This document shows positions 1 through 14,300 of a DNA stretch of 64,000 nucleotides, piece by piece. Every line of letters begins with the position of its first letter. The first letter of the stretch is position 1. Origin of the DNA: Siniperca chuatsi (taxonomy: Eukaryota > Chordata > Actinopteri > Centrarchiformes > Sinipercidae). A program made the position numbers and the translations under genes. The notes beneath the pieces are model-generated. The model had not been told where the DNA came from, did no database searches, and saw only the letters and a program-made list of their open reading frames with translations. The stretch covers positions 28,180,175 to 28,244,174 of the forward strand of contig NC_058046.1 in the NCBI RefSeq assembly GCF_020085105.1, in the 5' to 3' direction.

Positions 1-498
1 AATAAGCTAAGTGGCTCGGGCCGGGCTACACACCACAATTCCAGCCATTCCAGCCATGATTTGTGTGTCAGGTAACGTTAAATGACCCACGGACATTCAG
101 CTTGCTTTCTAGTTTGCCAAGATATGCTGTTGCTGTGATGGTTGCTATAGTAGCAGGAGAGTTGTGAGTATCGCTGTCTGGAGCTGCTGTGCTGGCTCTG
201 GGAAACCGTCTCGTCCTTTCTGCATGTTAGCTTCGCAGCAGCAACTGTAGGGAAAGTTTGCTAACCTACAAGCTAGCTAACGTTAGTTAGTTACTTTGTG
301 TTTAGTCGTCGTTCGCTTTATATCATGGTATTTGTCATGGTATTGGATTTCTCCAGAATTACATACCCCATCTTTAAACAATAATCATCTAATAGGCAGG
401 TAATATAAGGCCACCCAGTATTGTCAGAAATCTGAGAGCTAATTTATGATCTTTGATAAATCATATAGATATCATTTGAGTAATGTTGTATCCATTAG
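1..498 (+). other. col27a1 intron, left edge of window
   Basis: No exon with collagen triplets and usable splice sites is visible in the first 498 bases. The sequence is treated as the intron upstream of the exon at 499. Confidence 0.6.
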
Positions 499-3400
499 GG
501 TCACACTGGAATACCAGGAGAGACGGGGCCACCTGGACCGGAAGGGATCCCAGTGAGTTGACTGTTATCATTGGCATAGCTTTATATGCAGAAATGTGCT
601 GTGTTGCACTTGTAACCACACCCAACAGTGATGTCTCGATGCACTGCACGCACTCTGAAGTACATATCTACATCACTGCAGTAAAGTGAGAAGTTAAAAC
701 ACTGGAATTCAGCAAAATCAAGATTTTCATTTAGTGTTAAGTAAATCTTTAACAAAAATCTGTTATTGATTCATATATCTGTTATCGCACTAAAAAGCAG
801 TCTTTGATAGTTGACATTATATTAAAAAACTGAACTGCTGAGTACTGTTAAAATAGATTGGTATGAAAAAGGATATTGTAGTCTATGGCAGTTCTAACTG
901 TGCTTTCTATGTACCTGCATTCAACATGCCACCATTAATAAAGAGAAGAATGAGACTTAGACAACTGTCCCCTGTATCTTAGTTTCCATAGTTACATGGA
1001 AACAGTCAAACTTAAAGAATCATTTTTCACACACATTCAGGGGCCTCCTGGTTCACGGGGATCCATCGGCATCAGAGGACCCAAAGGCAGGAGGGTAAGT
1101 AACTGTAATCTGTGTCATAACATTATATAACCATTAGGTGACACGTAACTACTGTCTGTTACCCAATTTTAACAATTCACTCTACACCCAATTCATAAAA
1201 TTAGCGTCATGGCTCTAGGGATGGCAATGTCGATGTGTCGGTGGTCCACCACTCTGGTCCAGACTGAAATATCTTAACAGCTATCGGATGGATTGCCATA
1301 ACATATTGTGCAGACATGCACATGGTCCCTAGAACATTTTTATTTGTCCAAATACTAAGCCAAATACCTGCAAAACTAGAGACATTACCATCAGCCTCAG
1401 CTAGGGTTGCCACCTGTCCCGTATAATACGGGATCGTCCCGTATTGAAAAATAAAATGCACTGTCCCTTACTGAATGCGATTTGTCCCGTATTTTTGTGC
1501 ACACCCTACTCTAATGCATACACTGTGTTTTCACTTGGAATGACATGAGAAATAATAAAACCAAAACAGTTTCACGAGACATATTAAATCAGAATTTGTG
1601 GAAGAGAACGACACCTAGAATGACAGGCAAGTTGTCTCTCACGCAACGTCATCGTTGCCCTGGTTAAGGAGACTGCCGAGCAGTGCTAGGTCAGAGGACA
1701 CAGAGTGGAATCGCTCAATTCATAATACCCCAGAGTAAGCTGTTGTTGTGTTTACTGCTATTAGATTATGCTGAGTTTAGAGTCATCGTGATAGTTAGCT
1801 ACGCCGTACCATTCTCCCCAATTAACAAGTTGACAGTTCTCTGAGGATGTAAGCAGAAGACCCGCGTGACTGTGTGTGTGTGTGTGTGTAAATTTAACCA
1901 ATAACCCACTTGGTGGACTTTAATCTGCCAAAGTCTAGGCTACCCCATCCTGTAGGAGAGGTTTTGGACTGAAGGTTTAAGTGAGATTTATTTTACAATG
2001 CCTACAAGTACTCTTATTGACTCTTTGTTTCCTTTACATTCATGTTGAGAGTAGCAGAGGACTTTGAAATTGATGCATAAAAAGCACAAATTGGTACATG
2101 AAAATTCACCAGAATGCAGGAAATGAAGTGTCTGACACTCAAAATCTCATGTGGGCGGACCCCCATTGCTGCATCCCCAGCAGCAGCATATAGAAATGGA
2201 GGAAGTTACAGTAGTTAACATGAGCAGTGATGGTCACCTTCACCGAAGGTGAAATCCAACCATCCACAGATAATTCAATCTCTTAGAAGTGCAGTGCAAA
2301 AACAGCAGACCAAAGATTGCTTAGCAACCTTCTCGAAAAAAAAAAAAGAACCTTTAGGAAACACAAAGTACTGTATATCTCTACATACACACAACAAGTT
2401 GAATCTGAACATATATTAGTAAAGCACATGGATTCTAACATGCTAAGCAGCTTGTCCCAACATCTTGCTACAGAGATGTACATACAGTAAAAACACCCTG
2501 GAGTCTCTGTACATGGAAATGTGTGTGCATTGCTGTGTCTGCCATGAACTCAGGATAATTCCAGTGTTCGCTGGCTTTTCCATAATTGAGTTTTCTACTT
2601 TGGGAAAATAGCCCATGGTTGCACAGCAGGATCATTGGACTGAATGAATAATTGATCTAACATGAATAAGTGGTATAATTAAGGCATTTCATTCGTTGGA
2701 TTGGTTTTACACGGCTCCCCTGATATCACAAGCAGTCACAAATGTAATATTTAATAACTATAATAGCTGAAAATTACATCAAGGCTTTGAAAAATACAAT
2801 TAAGACCAATATAATTAAACACCAGTCCCCTTATTACACTGTCTGAAGTAGTTCCCAGTCAACAAGAATGGTGGGGAAAAACCAGTAACAACCTTTTCCT
2901 GTGCAGAATGTTTTGTATTTAAAATTGTGATATTACCTCCAAAAAAGAAGATAATAGCTTTATTCTGCTGGACAAATTTTAAAAATGGGGTCTGTGTGTA
3001 TTCCTGAAAGGAGTGAAAGAAATATGTGAGCACAATAAATAAATTATAGGATTCCAAGAAAAGTAGTGACAGCTATTGTGACAGCTGGAGGATGTATCCA
3101 GTCTTGTTACTTTTTGTTTACTCTCATCTTGTTAAGTTCTTAAACTTTCCTTCTAGAGGGTTTAGTCATACTTCAGTCATACTTCAACGTCATGTCACCC
3201 TGTCATGAAATGTTGTTTAAAAGCTGAATCCAAACTGACTCCACTGAATTTCAACAATTTTTTAATCTTCACATGATGCATCTCTCCGATGTAGAAAGCC
3301 CTAAAATTAGTGTACTTTAAAAGAAAGCCAGGGGAAGTGGGTGAGCTTTCACCTAATGTGCTTGAATGGATTATGGAGGAAGGGATGGATGGTCAATGTC

Positions 3401-6400
3401 TGCACGATAAAACTATATGACCTGAATAGGTCATATAGTCACTATTGTTTTCCCCTCCAAAAATAAAAAAGCCAATGGATTGAGATAATTTCAGAATTTC
3501 CCATGCAACTGTATTGACATTAACTTGAAATAAGACAGATCACTCCTCCAGTAGCATGAGAATGGACCATTAAATAAACTTTCCGTGTCCCTATATGACA
3601 ACATAAGTTACTGAAAAACAGGCAGCTTGTGAAAAGGACACAAAATGTCTTTTGGATGATCAGAGAGCTTATTAAATTTCATTAATATATGTTTTCACAC
3701 ACATTTCACAATTCGGATACAACTGTCATCAATTGTACACAGCCACAACTAGAAATACAATAGTTTCCCTCATAACTGAACACCACTACATCTCAGTCTT
3801 CCAACAACAGTCTTGAACAAATGTGTCTGTTATTACCAAGCAGCAATGGAAATGTCAAGGCATTCCATAGGTAGGAGCCGTGTTCTGCTCTGGCTTTGTT
3901 TAGATCACTTTTATATAAGATGCAGACCTTTTCTGACAGTGAATAGTTTGGTTCAGTTTTAATGGCAAGGATGAATCAGCTACATGATTTGTGACCTTTT
4001 CCCAAGGCTTCTTTACAATAACCCCAGTGTGCTGGCAGTACCACTGTGTGTGTGATGGTGGAAATATGGGGACAGAGTCTACACAGTGTGGATTGGGCTT
4101 GGGAGCTAATTCGCAGATGCCAAGTATTTGCTAAATTGCCACAATCTTTGATGGTGTCTCTTCAATGAGGGCTAAACCACATTACACAATAAAACCAAGA
4201 GAACTCCACGAAATAGGGATGACAAAAATGGAGATTAAGTGCAAAGCTATTCATCAGTGACAACTTTTATTTCTTTGCATAGGGTCTGAGGGGTCCTGAT
4301 GGCCCAGTGGGGGAGAAAGGGTCCACTGGAGTGAAGGTGAGCACATGGTCAGAAAGTCAAAGTTGACAATGGTTAGTAAAACATTTTCAGAGTCTCAGAT
4401 TTAGTTCAAGTTTGTGGCTCTTTATTAATAATGTTGCATTACATGCCAAACTGCCTAAGAGCAATGTCTGCCCTTCAACTTCCTAATTGCACACATCAAA
4501 TCTGTCCCATGGCAAGCAAGGATAAACAAAATGGCCCAAGTTTCTGTAGTGGAGGAAAAAAAAAAATAATGAGAACTTTTACAAGCAGCTTTGTTCAGCA
4601 GACTGTAATTATTTACTATTTTTAACATCTAAAGAATCTTTAGAGGACACTCTTTGTTAACTACAAATCTAACAACAGAACTTTAAATCAAAGAGTCCTA
4701 AAATATTGATGGTGCTGGTAGTGCTTGGCAGTCGGGAACATTTTGACTCTGGGGATTTCAGAAAGCTCAGTTAACTGAGTTGGATGTTTTCTTTGCAGGG
4801 CCATGATGGTCCACCAGGAAAATTGGGCCTCCCCGGGGAGATGGTAAGGAAAATTGGGCTTCTTTACTTTCCCCTCATAACAGTAATGAAAGAAGGATTT
4901 AAATAATTTACTTAAGTAAAAGAAGCAGTACCAAGTCCTGCATTTAAAATCTTACTGAAGTAAAAGTATATAAGTAGTATTATTATTATCAAAGTGTACT
5001 GAAAGTATCAAAAGTAAAAGTATAGTAAACTCTGCGTATTATTATTATTATTATTATTATAACTCATATTAATGGCTAATATTACTGATACATTATGTGT
5101 ATCATGTCACTGTTGTTGCTGATTGAGGTGGAGCTAATGTTACCTACTATATAAAATCCAATTCTTCAAAGTAATTAGTTACTATTATAGCTGTCAAACA
5201 AATGTAGAGTAATAACGACAATATTTCTCTGAAATGTAGTGGGGTAGAAGTATAAAGTTGCACACAATGGAAACATTCAAAGGATTTAGTATTATAAAAC
5301 TGTACTTGAGTAAATGTATTTAGTTACTTTTCACCACTGATTGTTTTAAGTCATTTATCAAGCAAGAAGGCCAAACTTTCACTAGTTCCAGTCTCTCAGA
5401 AGTGATTTGCTGCTTTTCTCTGTTATATATTATCATGTTCTATCACTGTAAATTGAATATATTTGGGATGTGGAGTGTTTGTGGGACAAAATAAGCTATT
5501 TGAAGATATCACCTTGGGCTCTCACAACTTGTGATTGGCATTTTTCACTATTTTTTAAAAATGTGAAGACTAGATAATTAAAGAAATTGACAGATAATAA
5601 AACTAATAAATAATTGCAGCCCTGTATTTAATCATCCAGGTGTTCTTTTACATCGGAATCATGACTTGGTTATTATGTAAAACCTAAAGGAGGATACAAG
5701 AACACACAAGAAAGTGAACTGAGCCCTAGTCTTATGCTGACTATGTCTATTTAACCCTCCTTAAATTTCACATGGTGTGACAACAGACAACACCATTAAA
5801 AACTCACTGTTCACCTGTTAGAGTAGAACTTATTTTTCCATTTGTGTCATTTTGCTGCAGGGAAAGTTTGGCGAACCTGGTGAAACTGGGCCTAAGGGAT
5901 TTCCAGTAAGTGATTGGGGCTAACAGAGGTCTCTTTTAGGTCAGTCTTGATTTTTGGGGTGGACTCATTTTAGGGAACAGTGGTGGATAAGAGAGGCGTG
6001 TGTGGCACACTGTTGCTCTAGTGGGCATTTTATCATTACAATATGGGTATGAATACCAGTAGTGTGTGTGTGTGTTTATAAACAGCTGTGCTATTTTCAG
6101 GGTGTTCAAGGACCTTCGGGACCTCCAGGAGCCAAAGGAATTGCAGGAGAGCCAGTGAGTTTGTTATTTACCTACATGAATGTGCCCTATTTTAGATCCA
6201 TATTTGAGAATCAACCCAATTGTCAAAGATCTGCTGTATGGTACTGTTTTTTCTCTGTGTTGTTTACTCCATGTGGTTCAATTATGTAAAATTTTGGAAG
6301 TTGCAGAATCTCTTTAAAGAGGATATAGGCAGAAACCATAGTATCTCATTATCTGTAATGACCTGTGGCTCTCCAGCACCTACTAGGCACCCTTCTTCAT

Positions 6401-8380
6401 GCCCTTGCATATAAACTCTGAATTTCCACTTTGAGTGCTTCCTAGAAACCCATATCTTGGTCAAAAAGCCCTGAACAACCTAATCTTCTTTCTCTCATTC
6501 TGCCCAAGTCTCACAGACACAAGCAGAGAAGTAGTGAGTCTGAGACAATTTGATTTACACCATCTCCTTCCTGGAGAGGCAGCTTTATTGTAGCCTGAAT
6601 GTGTCTCTGTAACAGCAGGCCTGTTTCCATCACTTGCAGAAGCTTTGGCTCAGTGTTTTGAAGGCTCTTAGCCCTGCAGATTAACTTATCTCTGCAAATC
6701 CACACTTTCTGCCTGGTTCTTATTTCTTTTCACATTTTTCCTCCTTTACTGTCACTTTCAGAGGTGTTTGTCCAAGATTAGAAAGTACTCTTAATCTTTT
6801 TATTGATGCCTCTGCTTTTCCGAAGGGACCAGCAGGGCCACCAGGAACGATTGGGCCACTGGGGGAAATGGGACAGAGGGTGAGTTTGATCACACAGCTG
6901 GTGTAAGAACTCTCACTGACTTTAACATTAGCACTGAGCACTAAAGGCTGTCACTGTGTTTGACAGGGGCCGCCGGGGAACCCTGGAGAGAGAGGACTGC
7001 CTGGTGAACGCGGAGAGAAGGTGAAGATCAAGATATGCTGCTGAGATTGTCATTCATTATTGAGATATTGGACTGGTGGATGTGTACCTATGTTTGTGTT
7101 TTACACCATGAACATTTGTGTTTGATGATGACATTACAACAGCCTTTGCTGCAGTAAATGGTTATGGCCATGGGGGGAGCACCTTCTACTCTATGGAATT
7201 ATATTTGGGCATCAATCCTAAAAATAATTTAATTTGAGCAAACAAAAATATGTTTTGTATATTATGTTGTTACTATCCACATAAGTGAACATTAATAATA
7301 ACTGCTCTGGCCTCTCGAACTCTTTGACACTCACTCACAGTTTCTCTCGCTTGCTCTCTCAACATCTCTGCTCTGTGTGCTCTGAGGTTTTCCTGCATGC
7401 TCGCTTAGCCTGACAAAGTGTTACAGTGTGCCACAATTTCAGCCAATTGGAAAACTAGAGTAGGTCATTTCTAATTGGCTGTTTTGTCTCCAGTCAGTTT
7501 GCAATTAGGATTATTGGTTACTAGGGAAGTAGGGAAGCACTGGGAGAGTGATAAGTAACTACTGTTAACTAAGCTGGTTGGCTTAGAAGTTTGCTAGTTA
7601 CCTAACAAGATAGCTAGGTAGACACTACTTCCAAGTGAAGTTTCATGAAACAAGGTATGTGACCAAAAGTGTATAAACTACTTAGGTGTGGCTGTGGTGT
7701 GCCTACATACCATTCTTCCAGTGCTTCTACCTACCTAGCCATTGCTAATCCTACTTGTAGTTGTATTGGAAACAACACAGCCAATCAGAAATCACCTACT
7801 CCAGTTTTCCAATTAGCTGAGATCGTGGCAAAGTAAACCTGAGAAAGGTTATTGTGCACTTAATGTGGATAATCAAATTAAATAATTGAAAAAAAGTCCA
7901 TTTGCATGCTCAGGATTTGGGGCACAAATATAATGCCACTACTACTCCCCATTACTGAGTAGGCAGCATTGGTAAAACAGCCGTGGTGGAAGCAAGTGTT
8001 GTACATCAAGAGATGCAACACACTGCCAATGACCTAACCATCATGTTTCTTCTCCTGACAGGGTGCCTTTGGTCTACCTGGCAACATCGGGGAGCAGGGT
8101 TTGATTGGCCAGAGAGTGAGTATCCCATATTTTCTTTCTGTAAAATCTTTGGCAAACCTTTGAAAATTTCAGAACAGAGTAAACCAAGTGGTAAATTTTT
8201 CACACTGTACTCAAATACAGTTTTGCCAATGTTTAGCTTGCTACACATCTGTTTTTGCTTCCTGTGATTACTGTCCTTGTAACACTAAAACATGCAACCA
8301 TAATATTTTTATGATTTGTCTATCAGGGTGAGCCAGGCATTGAAGGGGATGCTGGAACAAGTGGACCTGATGGAGCCAAG
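499..8380 (+). CDS. col27a1: col27a1 helix exons 1-10 of the window
   Basis: Exons read with AG/GT boundaries: 499-552, 1041-1094, 4283-4336, 4799-4843, 5861-5905, 6101-6154, 6826-6879, 6967-7020, 8062-8115 and 8327-8380. Eight are 54 bp (six Gly-X-Y triplets) and two are 45 bp (five triplets). All start on a glycine codon and end on a complete codon, so each is phase 0 and could be skipped without shifting frame. The exon ending at 8380 is followed by GCAAGT, a GC-type donor. The introns between them are mostly unremarkable AT-rich sequence. The largest (1095-4282) holds a palindromic repeat fragment and a TG microsatellite. Confidence 0.92.
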
Positions 8381-11300
8381 GCAAGTTCAGAAATAAAAGG
8401 CGTACTGTGACTTTAGACTTGATTTATTCATCACTTTAAAAAAAGAAGTGTTTTTTTACTATTTAGGTCCACAGTAACTGGAAAAATGTTGCTTCACAAC
8501 TTTGGCCAGTAATCAAATTGTTGTCAATACGGATTTATTCTTTCCTGAAGTGTTATGTCTGTGAACCCAGTGAACTCTTTAGTTTACTGTAGCAGCTTAT
8601 TGTAATTGGAGCAAGTCGAGTATTGTTTGTGAGATATTTGCCTTTGCACAGTTGGAGCTGCATTGTGTTGACGCTTAGTGAAAACAGATAGCAGGGCTAT
8701 TTTAAGTGCTCTAAAGTCTGGCAAGTATTGTGACAGACAAAAAAAAGATGGAAAGCACAAAAAGCCTGCCTCTTCAGCAGAGCCACACTGCTGGAAGTAT
8801 GGCTGAAAGACCTACAAACAACTTTTGGCTTAGAGAAGGTAGTAAAATGTGACCACAGAGAACACTGAGGATTAGAACAGAGTCAACCTGAAAGTCTGTT
8901 GGGCTCTGTGCTGTACAGGACGTTTTCTGTTAGTCAGGAGAGTAAACTACTTTGAGTGGTTCTTGGCCAGAGTGCAACTCCTGGATGAAAAACATCAGCT
9001 GAAGAGGGATTTGCAGCTCGTGCTGTTAACTGTGAGGGGAATGAAAATGAGTGCATAGTCATGGTTCATTGTCGTATTACATGGGGAAATTTCAAATAGA
9101 AATTCAGCAAATAGTTAGAGGATTCTAATTTTATTTTGACTGCCTCCTTCCAGCTTGTTGCATTTTCACTATCACTATTTTTTGCTGAGAACCGCACACG
9201 TCACGTGGGAAAAAATAGGTGCCACACCGAATCTGTAGATGATGTGCCGCTGCAGCGGCGCCTGAGCCACGCGGCTCACGCAGGCTGTGTGGCTTCTCTA
9301 ACCTGTTAACATGGGAGCCGAAATGAAAAGCAAGAGATTCCGTGAAGCGCACGCGCTGCTCAGGTAGGCGGTGTGGCCCGGGAGTAAGTCAGTTGGGCAT
9401 GCTAGCTGTCTACAACACTGCTTGTCAGCTATGAAGGGTTGGTTGGCCAACAATTTGTTTGAGTAAAACTGCAACAAAACTGAAGTCCTCATTATCAGTT
9501 CTGATGATGTAGCATCAAATGTACAGCTGAGCCTTGGCCCAAGTGATGCTCTGGGAGCATATGCACCTTGAACAACACGTCAAGTCACTGTGACATTCTT
9601 TTTTTCCATCTTAGAAATATTTCCAAATTACAAACTGTTCTGTCTCCCTAAGAAATTAGTCATGCTTTTGTGTCAGTCTGGCTAAACTACTGTACCTCTC
9701 TGTTTACATGCCTAAGCTGTCTGTAGAAACTGCAGCTACTTCAAGACTTTTATGTGGAGCCAGCTGTACAGCTCAGATCCTCCCTCTCCTGGCCTCACGT
9801 CTTTGTGGCGTGTGAATACTGGATACAATTTAAGATTTAATTTATAATTTTGCAATGCTCCCAGAATCAAACTCCAACTCAGATTGGTAGACTCTTAACA
9901 GGCTAGACTCTGCAATCATCGGATCAGGCCTTACTGACTGTTCAGCTGTGAAAATGCAAGAAATATAGGTGACAAAGCTTTTGCCGTTGTGGCCCCCCAG
10001 GCTTTGCAGTAACCTTGACAGTTGATAATGTGGAATATCATAAGTAGCACATATGAAACCTGTAAGCACAGACAAATCTTTCATTTATATAGTTGCTTTA
10101 GTGAAGGTAGTTTGTCATTTAAATATTTATTTATTTTTTAGTTTTTTATTGGATATGAATAATAATTTTTCCAGTCTGAATATTTTATTCAAATGTATTT
10201 AAACTGCAACAGGCCAAAATCCTGGCTAAGGTTGCCTGTGATTACACCAAAATTCAACTCAATTGTTTGATCACCTTTTTATTGGACTTGTACTACTCTT
10301 CTCAGGGTGAAAAGGGGGATGCTGGTCCAGAGGGCACTACAGGAGAAAGGGGTGAAATCGGTCTGAAAGGAAAGGAAGGACCCCCTGGGCCTCCTGGACT
10401 GGTGGGGGTAAGGGTGAGTGTCTCAGCAGCCAACTCCAAATTTCATTCAATTCCCATGAAAAGACAGCTCTTTTTTGTCCACTTACAACCCTGTTCGATG
10501 TTCTTTCATCAGGGTCAGGAGGGTAAACCTGGCAAAATTGGTGAAAGAGGAAAACCAGGAGAAAAGGTTTGCCAGCTCACTTGCTCTGAGCTAAAATACA
10601 CCTTTCATTTTTGGATGTCGGTCAATTTGCTCTCTTGTACAAGGGGTTGAATAGTTCTCTGCTGTAGTGGTAAACAGTAAGGTCAGTAACCTCCATAAGC
10701 ACAACACTTGAAGTGCTCGTCAAATAGCCATTAAGTATTAAATGTTTGAATTGCCGAACTACCCGCACAACTGTTCAGGGAAGTTTGTACACTCACTGCA
10801 TACCTGCTCATCTATGGCCTCTCTCCAGGGGAGCAAGGGTTACCAAGGTCACCTGGGTGAGACCGGGCCAGTCAGTGAGCAGGGAGAGATGGGGTTTGTC
10901 GGACAGAAGGGAGTGAGAGGAACCATCGGGCCAGTGGTAAGACATCCGCAGATGGCTTGAAGGACTTGCTTGGTTGTTGGTGGATGTGGGCTAAATATAT
11001 ATATATTTCCCTAGGGTGCTCCAGGGAGAATGGGCCAACAAGGAGATCCAGGCATATCGGGTTATGAGGTAAGCACTTCTTCATAAACAGTGATGGAATA
11101 ATATATTGCATTGCAAGATGTTATGAAAGTGAGGGACCTACAGCACCAAAACCTTACAAAAGTCTTTAATCTGCTGTCGATTCATAAATGTTAATAACAG
11201 TGACAATCAAGCCTCTAAAATAAAGGCTTTTCAACTTGTTTTAGGAAGCCCTCTTTTTCTGTTTCTATTTAATATATTGTATGGAAAGAAAGCTTTTTAT

Positions 11301-14300
11301 TTTTATGTTCATTCCACATAGTGGTGTATGCACAATATGATATCAGGTGTGTGTGGGCCTGGATTGATTTTTGGAAGGTGTTTCATCTGGGTTAATATTT
11401 CATACAGAACGTTATTGAATAATACTATTGACTTGCAAGAAGACACTATGCTTGTCTTGTTCTGGTGTTGAAGAATAACAGGCTGAATCTCATTTGCTGG
11501 TGTTTTGTGCTTCTTCACTCCACAGTCGGGGGAATCCTCTCTAGTACTCTGATGTGTTAACCGTTTGTGTAGTTTTGGTTAATTTCATTCTTTTATGGAA
11601 ATCACTGGTCTGTCTTCAGCCAATGACTTCTTTTCTGATTGTTTGCTATTAAAGGTATAAACCATGCTAAAATATGACATCTTCTCTTGGTTAATGGCAT
11701 TGTGGATGGAGATAAAACCTTAATTTTAATTCATTTTTGTCTTAAAGCTGACCACTAGAGGGCAGAAAGTAGACACCAAAACAACTTGTAGAGGCCATAC
11801 AAGGACACAAACAAACAAAAACCAATTTGAATAGCAAAAAGGGAGAGGTGTGTCGTTTTCTAGCAAGCCGTGTTGCAGCTAGCTAAATGTACTTCTCCTC
11901 TATCTATCCATATCAATGAAGAAGACACTTTATGTTTGCCAGTTAAAATATTGGGGTGGTGGAGAAGCTTTTGGTTTGCAGAAGATTTTTAACAACAAAC
12001 CATCTCTTATTTCTTGTACAAAACAGATGAAAATAGCAATATTACTGGTCCGTACCTGTGTATGCACATAATCGATTCAGGATAAGATTGAGGGTTAGAA
12101 ATTGATCATTGCAGATTTAAGATTACAGTATAATCAAATTGTTGACACATATAATCACGACTTGACACAAAAAGATGAAGTGATGATTGATGACACTGTT
12201 GCATTCTCACTTTACATAAGTTTTATCCGTCTCTGTCTCTGCCTCGATTCCATGTGTTTCTACATTATGAACAAAATATTACACACAGTAAATGGAGGTG
12301 AAGGCTGCGAGGTTACAGTCCTGAAATGAGCCACCATTTTTTTTTTTTTTTTCTTGTCATAGGGTCACATGGGACCGCAGGGCCCCCTGGGACCTCCAGG
12401 GCCAAAAGGTGAAAAGGTAAATTACCACACTTATTTGCTGCACTTTGATTGTGTCTAATGAGCTCTGGGGGCCTTAATTGGTTGCTTTACTGAACAATGT
12501 AAAACTGTCATGCAGCTCACTGTCTTTGAATGCACGGTCAGTTTTTTTTTTTTGATGCATTGGAACTTCAGTTGTGTCCCTAATTAGTGCTTCCTCTGTC
12601 TGTCTTGTTGTCCTCGCAATATTCCTAAAGTCATCCCTAATTTGATCAATGATATGAACTAGGACACATCCAATTAACTCAGTGCTGTCAAATGTATATA
12701 ATTAGCCAAGCACCTGGACTCTTCTGCTTATGATTTTGGGGATATTAGCACCATAATTTGTGTTTATTTGACAGGAGTAGCACACAATAGAACACACTGC
12801 ACCATGGTATAGTGAGACGCTAATTTGCATTTTTTTTAGTCCCTGGGCAGCAGCCATCTGGATGTGGGTATCTGCTCTTTTCTCTTTGCCAATATCCATG
12901 AAATAATAGCTGTGCTTGCTCTCTAATTAAATCAGTATCATGCTATCACACGGTTCGTTGCAAAATCTATGATTGTCAATTGAAAGAGCCAGGTAGACCT
13001 GGCACTAAAACATGCTGCAGATAAATACAGATCTGTATCACAGTTATGTTAAAGCACTAATCCTTCAATATGTTGCTTTTCATCCATGTAAGTGTCAGTT
13101 TTGCTCGGCCCCTGGCCATCACTAATTTATTCTTCTACTTTTAGATGCCTGTTGGGATCTTCATTTATTTATTTAACTTGACTATGAAAATCATACACAC
13201 ATCTGTGGTTATTGTTTAATGAATTCCATAAAGACCCTGGAAGAGACATTGGCTCCATTTATGTGAAATGGGATCATTGTGGGTAATAGCGCATGTAATG
13301 ATTTGCCATTCATATGACGAGAGCGGGCAATGTGTTTCCATTGTTATAATCTTTCAAACAAAACATTCATTGATTTTGCTCAGACTGTTGGGTTTAGAGG
13401 GAAATTCCATTGATTGCGGTTGTGAGTCAGTTTCTATATTGCTTGTTTAGGGTGAACAGGGAGACGACAGCAAGGCAGAAGGTCCTCCAGGTCCCCAAGG
13501 TGACAGAGTGAGTTTCTTACATGTACCCATTTTTCCTGTGTTGTATGTTAGTGGTGGTCTGCATTGTTTAATTGATTTGTTTACATGTGAACCCAGGGTG
13601 CTCCTGGAGACAGAGGAGAGAGAGGAGAGCCAGGTGACCCCGGACACATTGTAAGTGAAATGAAAAAAACTGACATGTTTGCTTTTGTCTTCAGGTATGG
13701 TGTCAATTAGGTTTAAGTGATGTTGTGTAGATTGAAATGCAGAAAATTATGTTTTCCAGGGTCAAATAGGTGTTGATGGAAAGAGAGGTGAAGCTGGTGC
13801 CCCAGGGCTTCCTGTAAGTATCTCCATTTATGTCTCTTAAAATGTAAAACTCAGATATATAGACACTGTGTCAAATTGTCCAAACACAATCAGTGTAATT
13901 CAAATCAAGCTGTAATGATCGTTTTAGGGACATTCGGGGCCAAAGGGACAACCAGGGCTGAAAGGATCCAAAGGTGATCAAGTAAGGACATACAGTAAAT
14001 AATAGCGGCATGACGTTTTGGATGAGAAAACTCAATATGCGATGTTATTGGACTGTATTTTCTGTCATGCAACCATGTCAGAACTGTGGAACATGAACTC
14101 TTTATGCTCCAGGGTCAGAAAGGAAAATCAGGGGCGAGAGGCGCATCTGGGACCAAAGGACCACCAGTGAGTTGGATGCACTTCTTGTCTTACTATATAA
14201 TCAGACATAACTCACAGCTGAGCTACATGTTACTATTTAAAACCAATGTAAGCTTTGAGATAAACATTTCTGTTTGTCTTTTCTAAGGGTTTAGAGGGTC

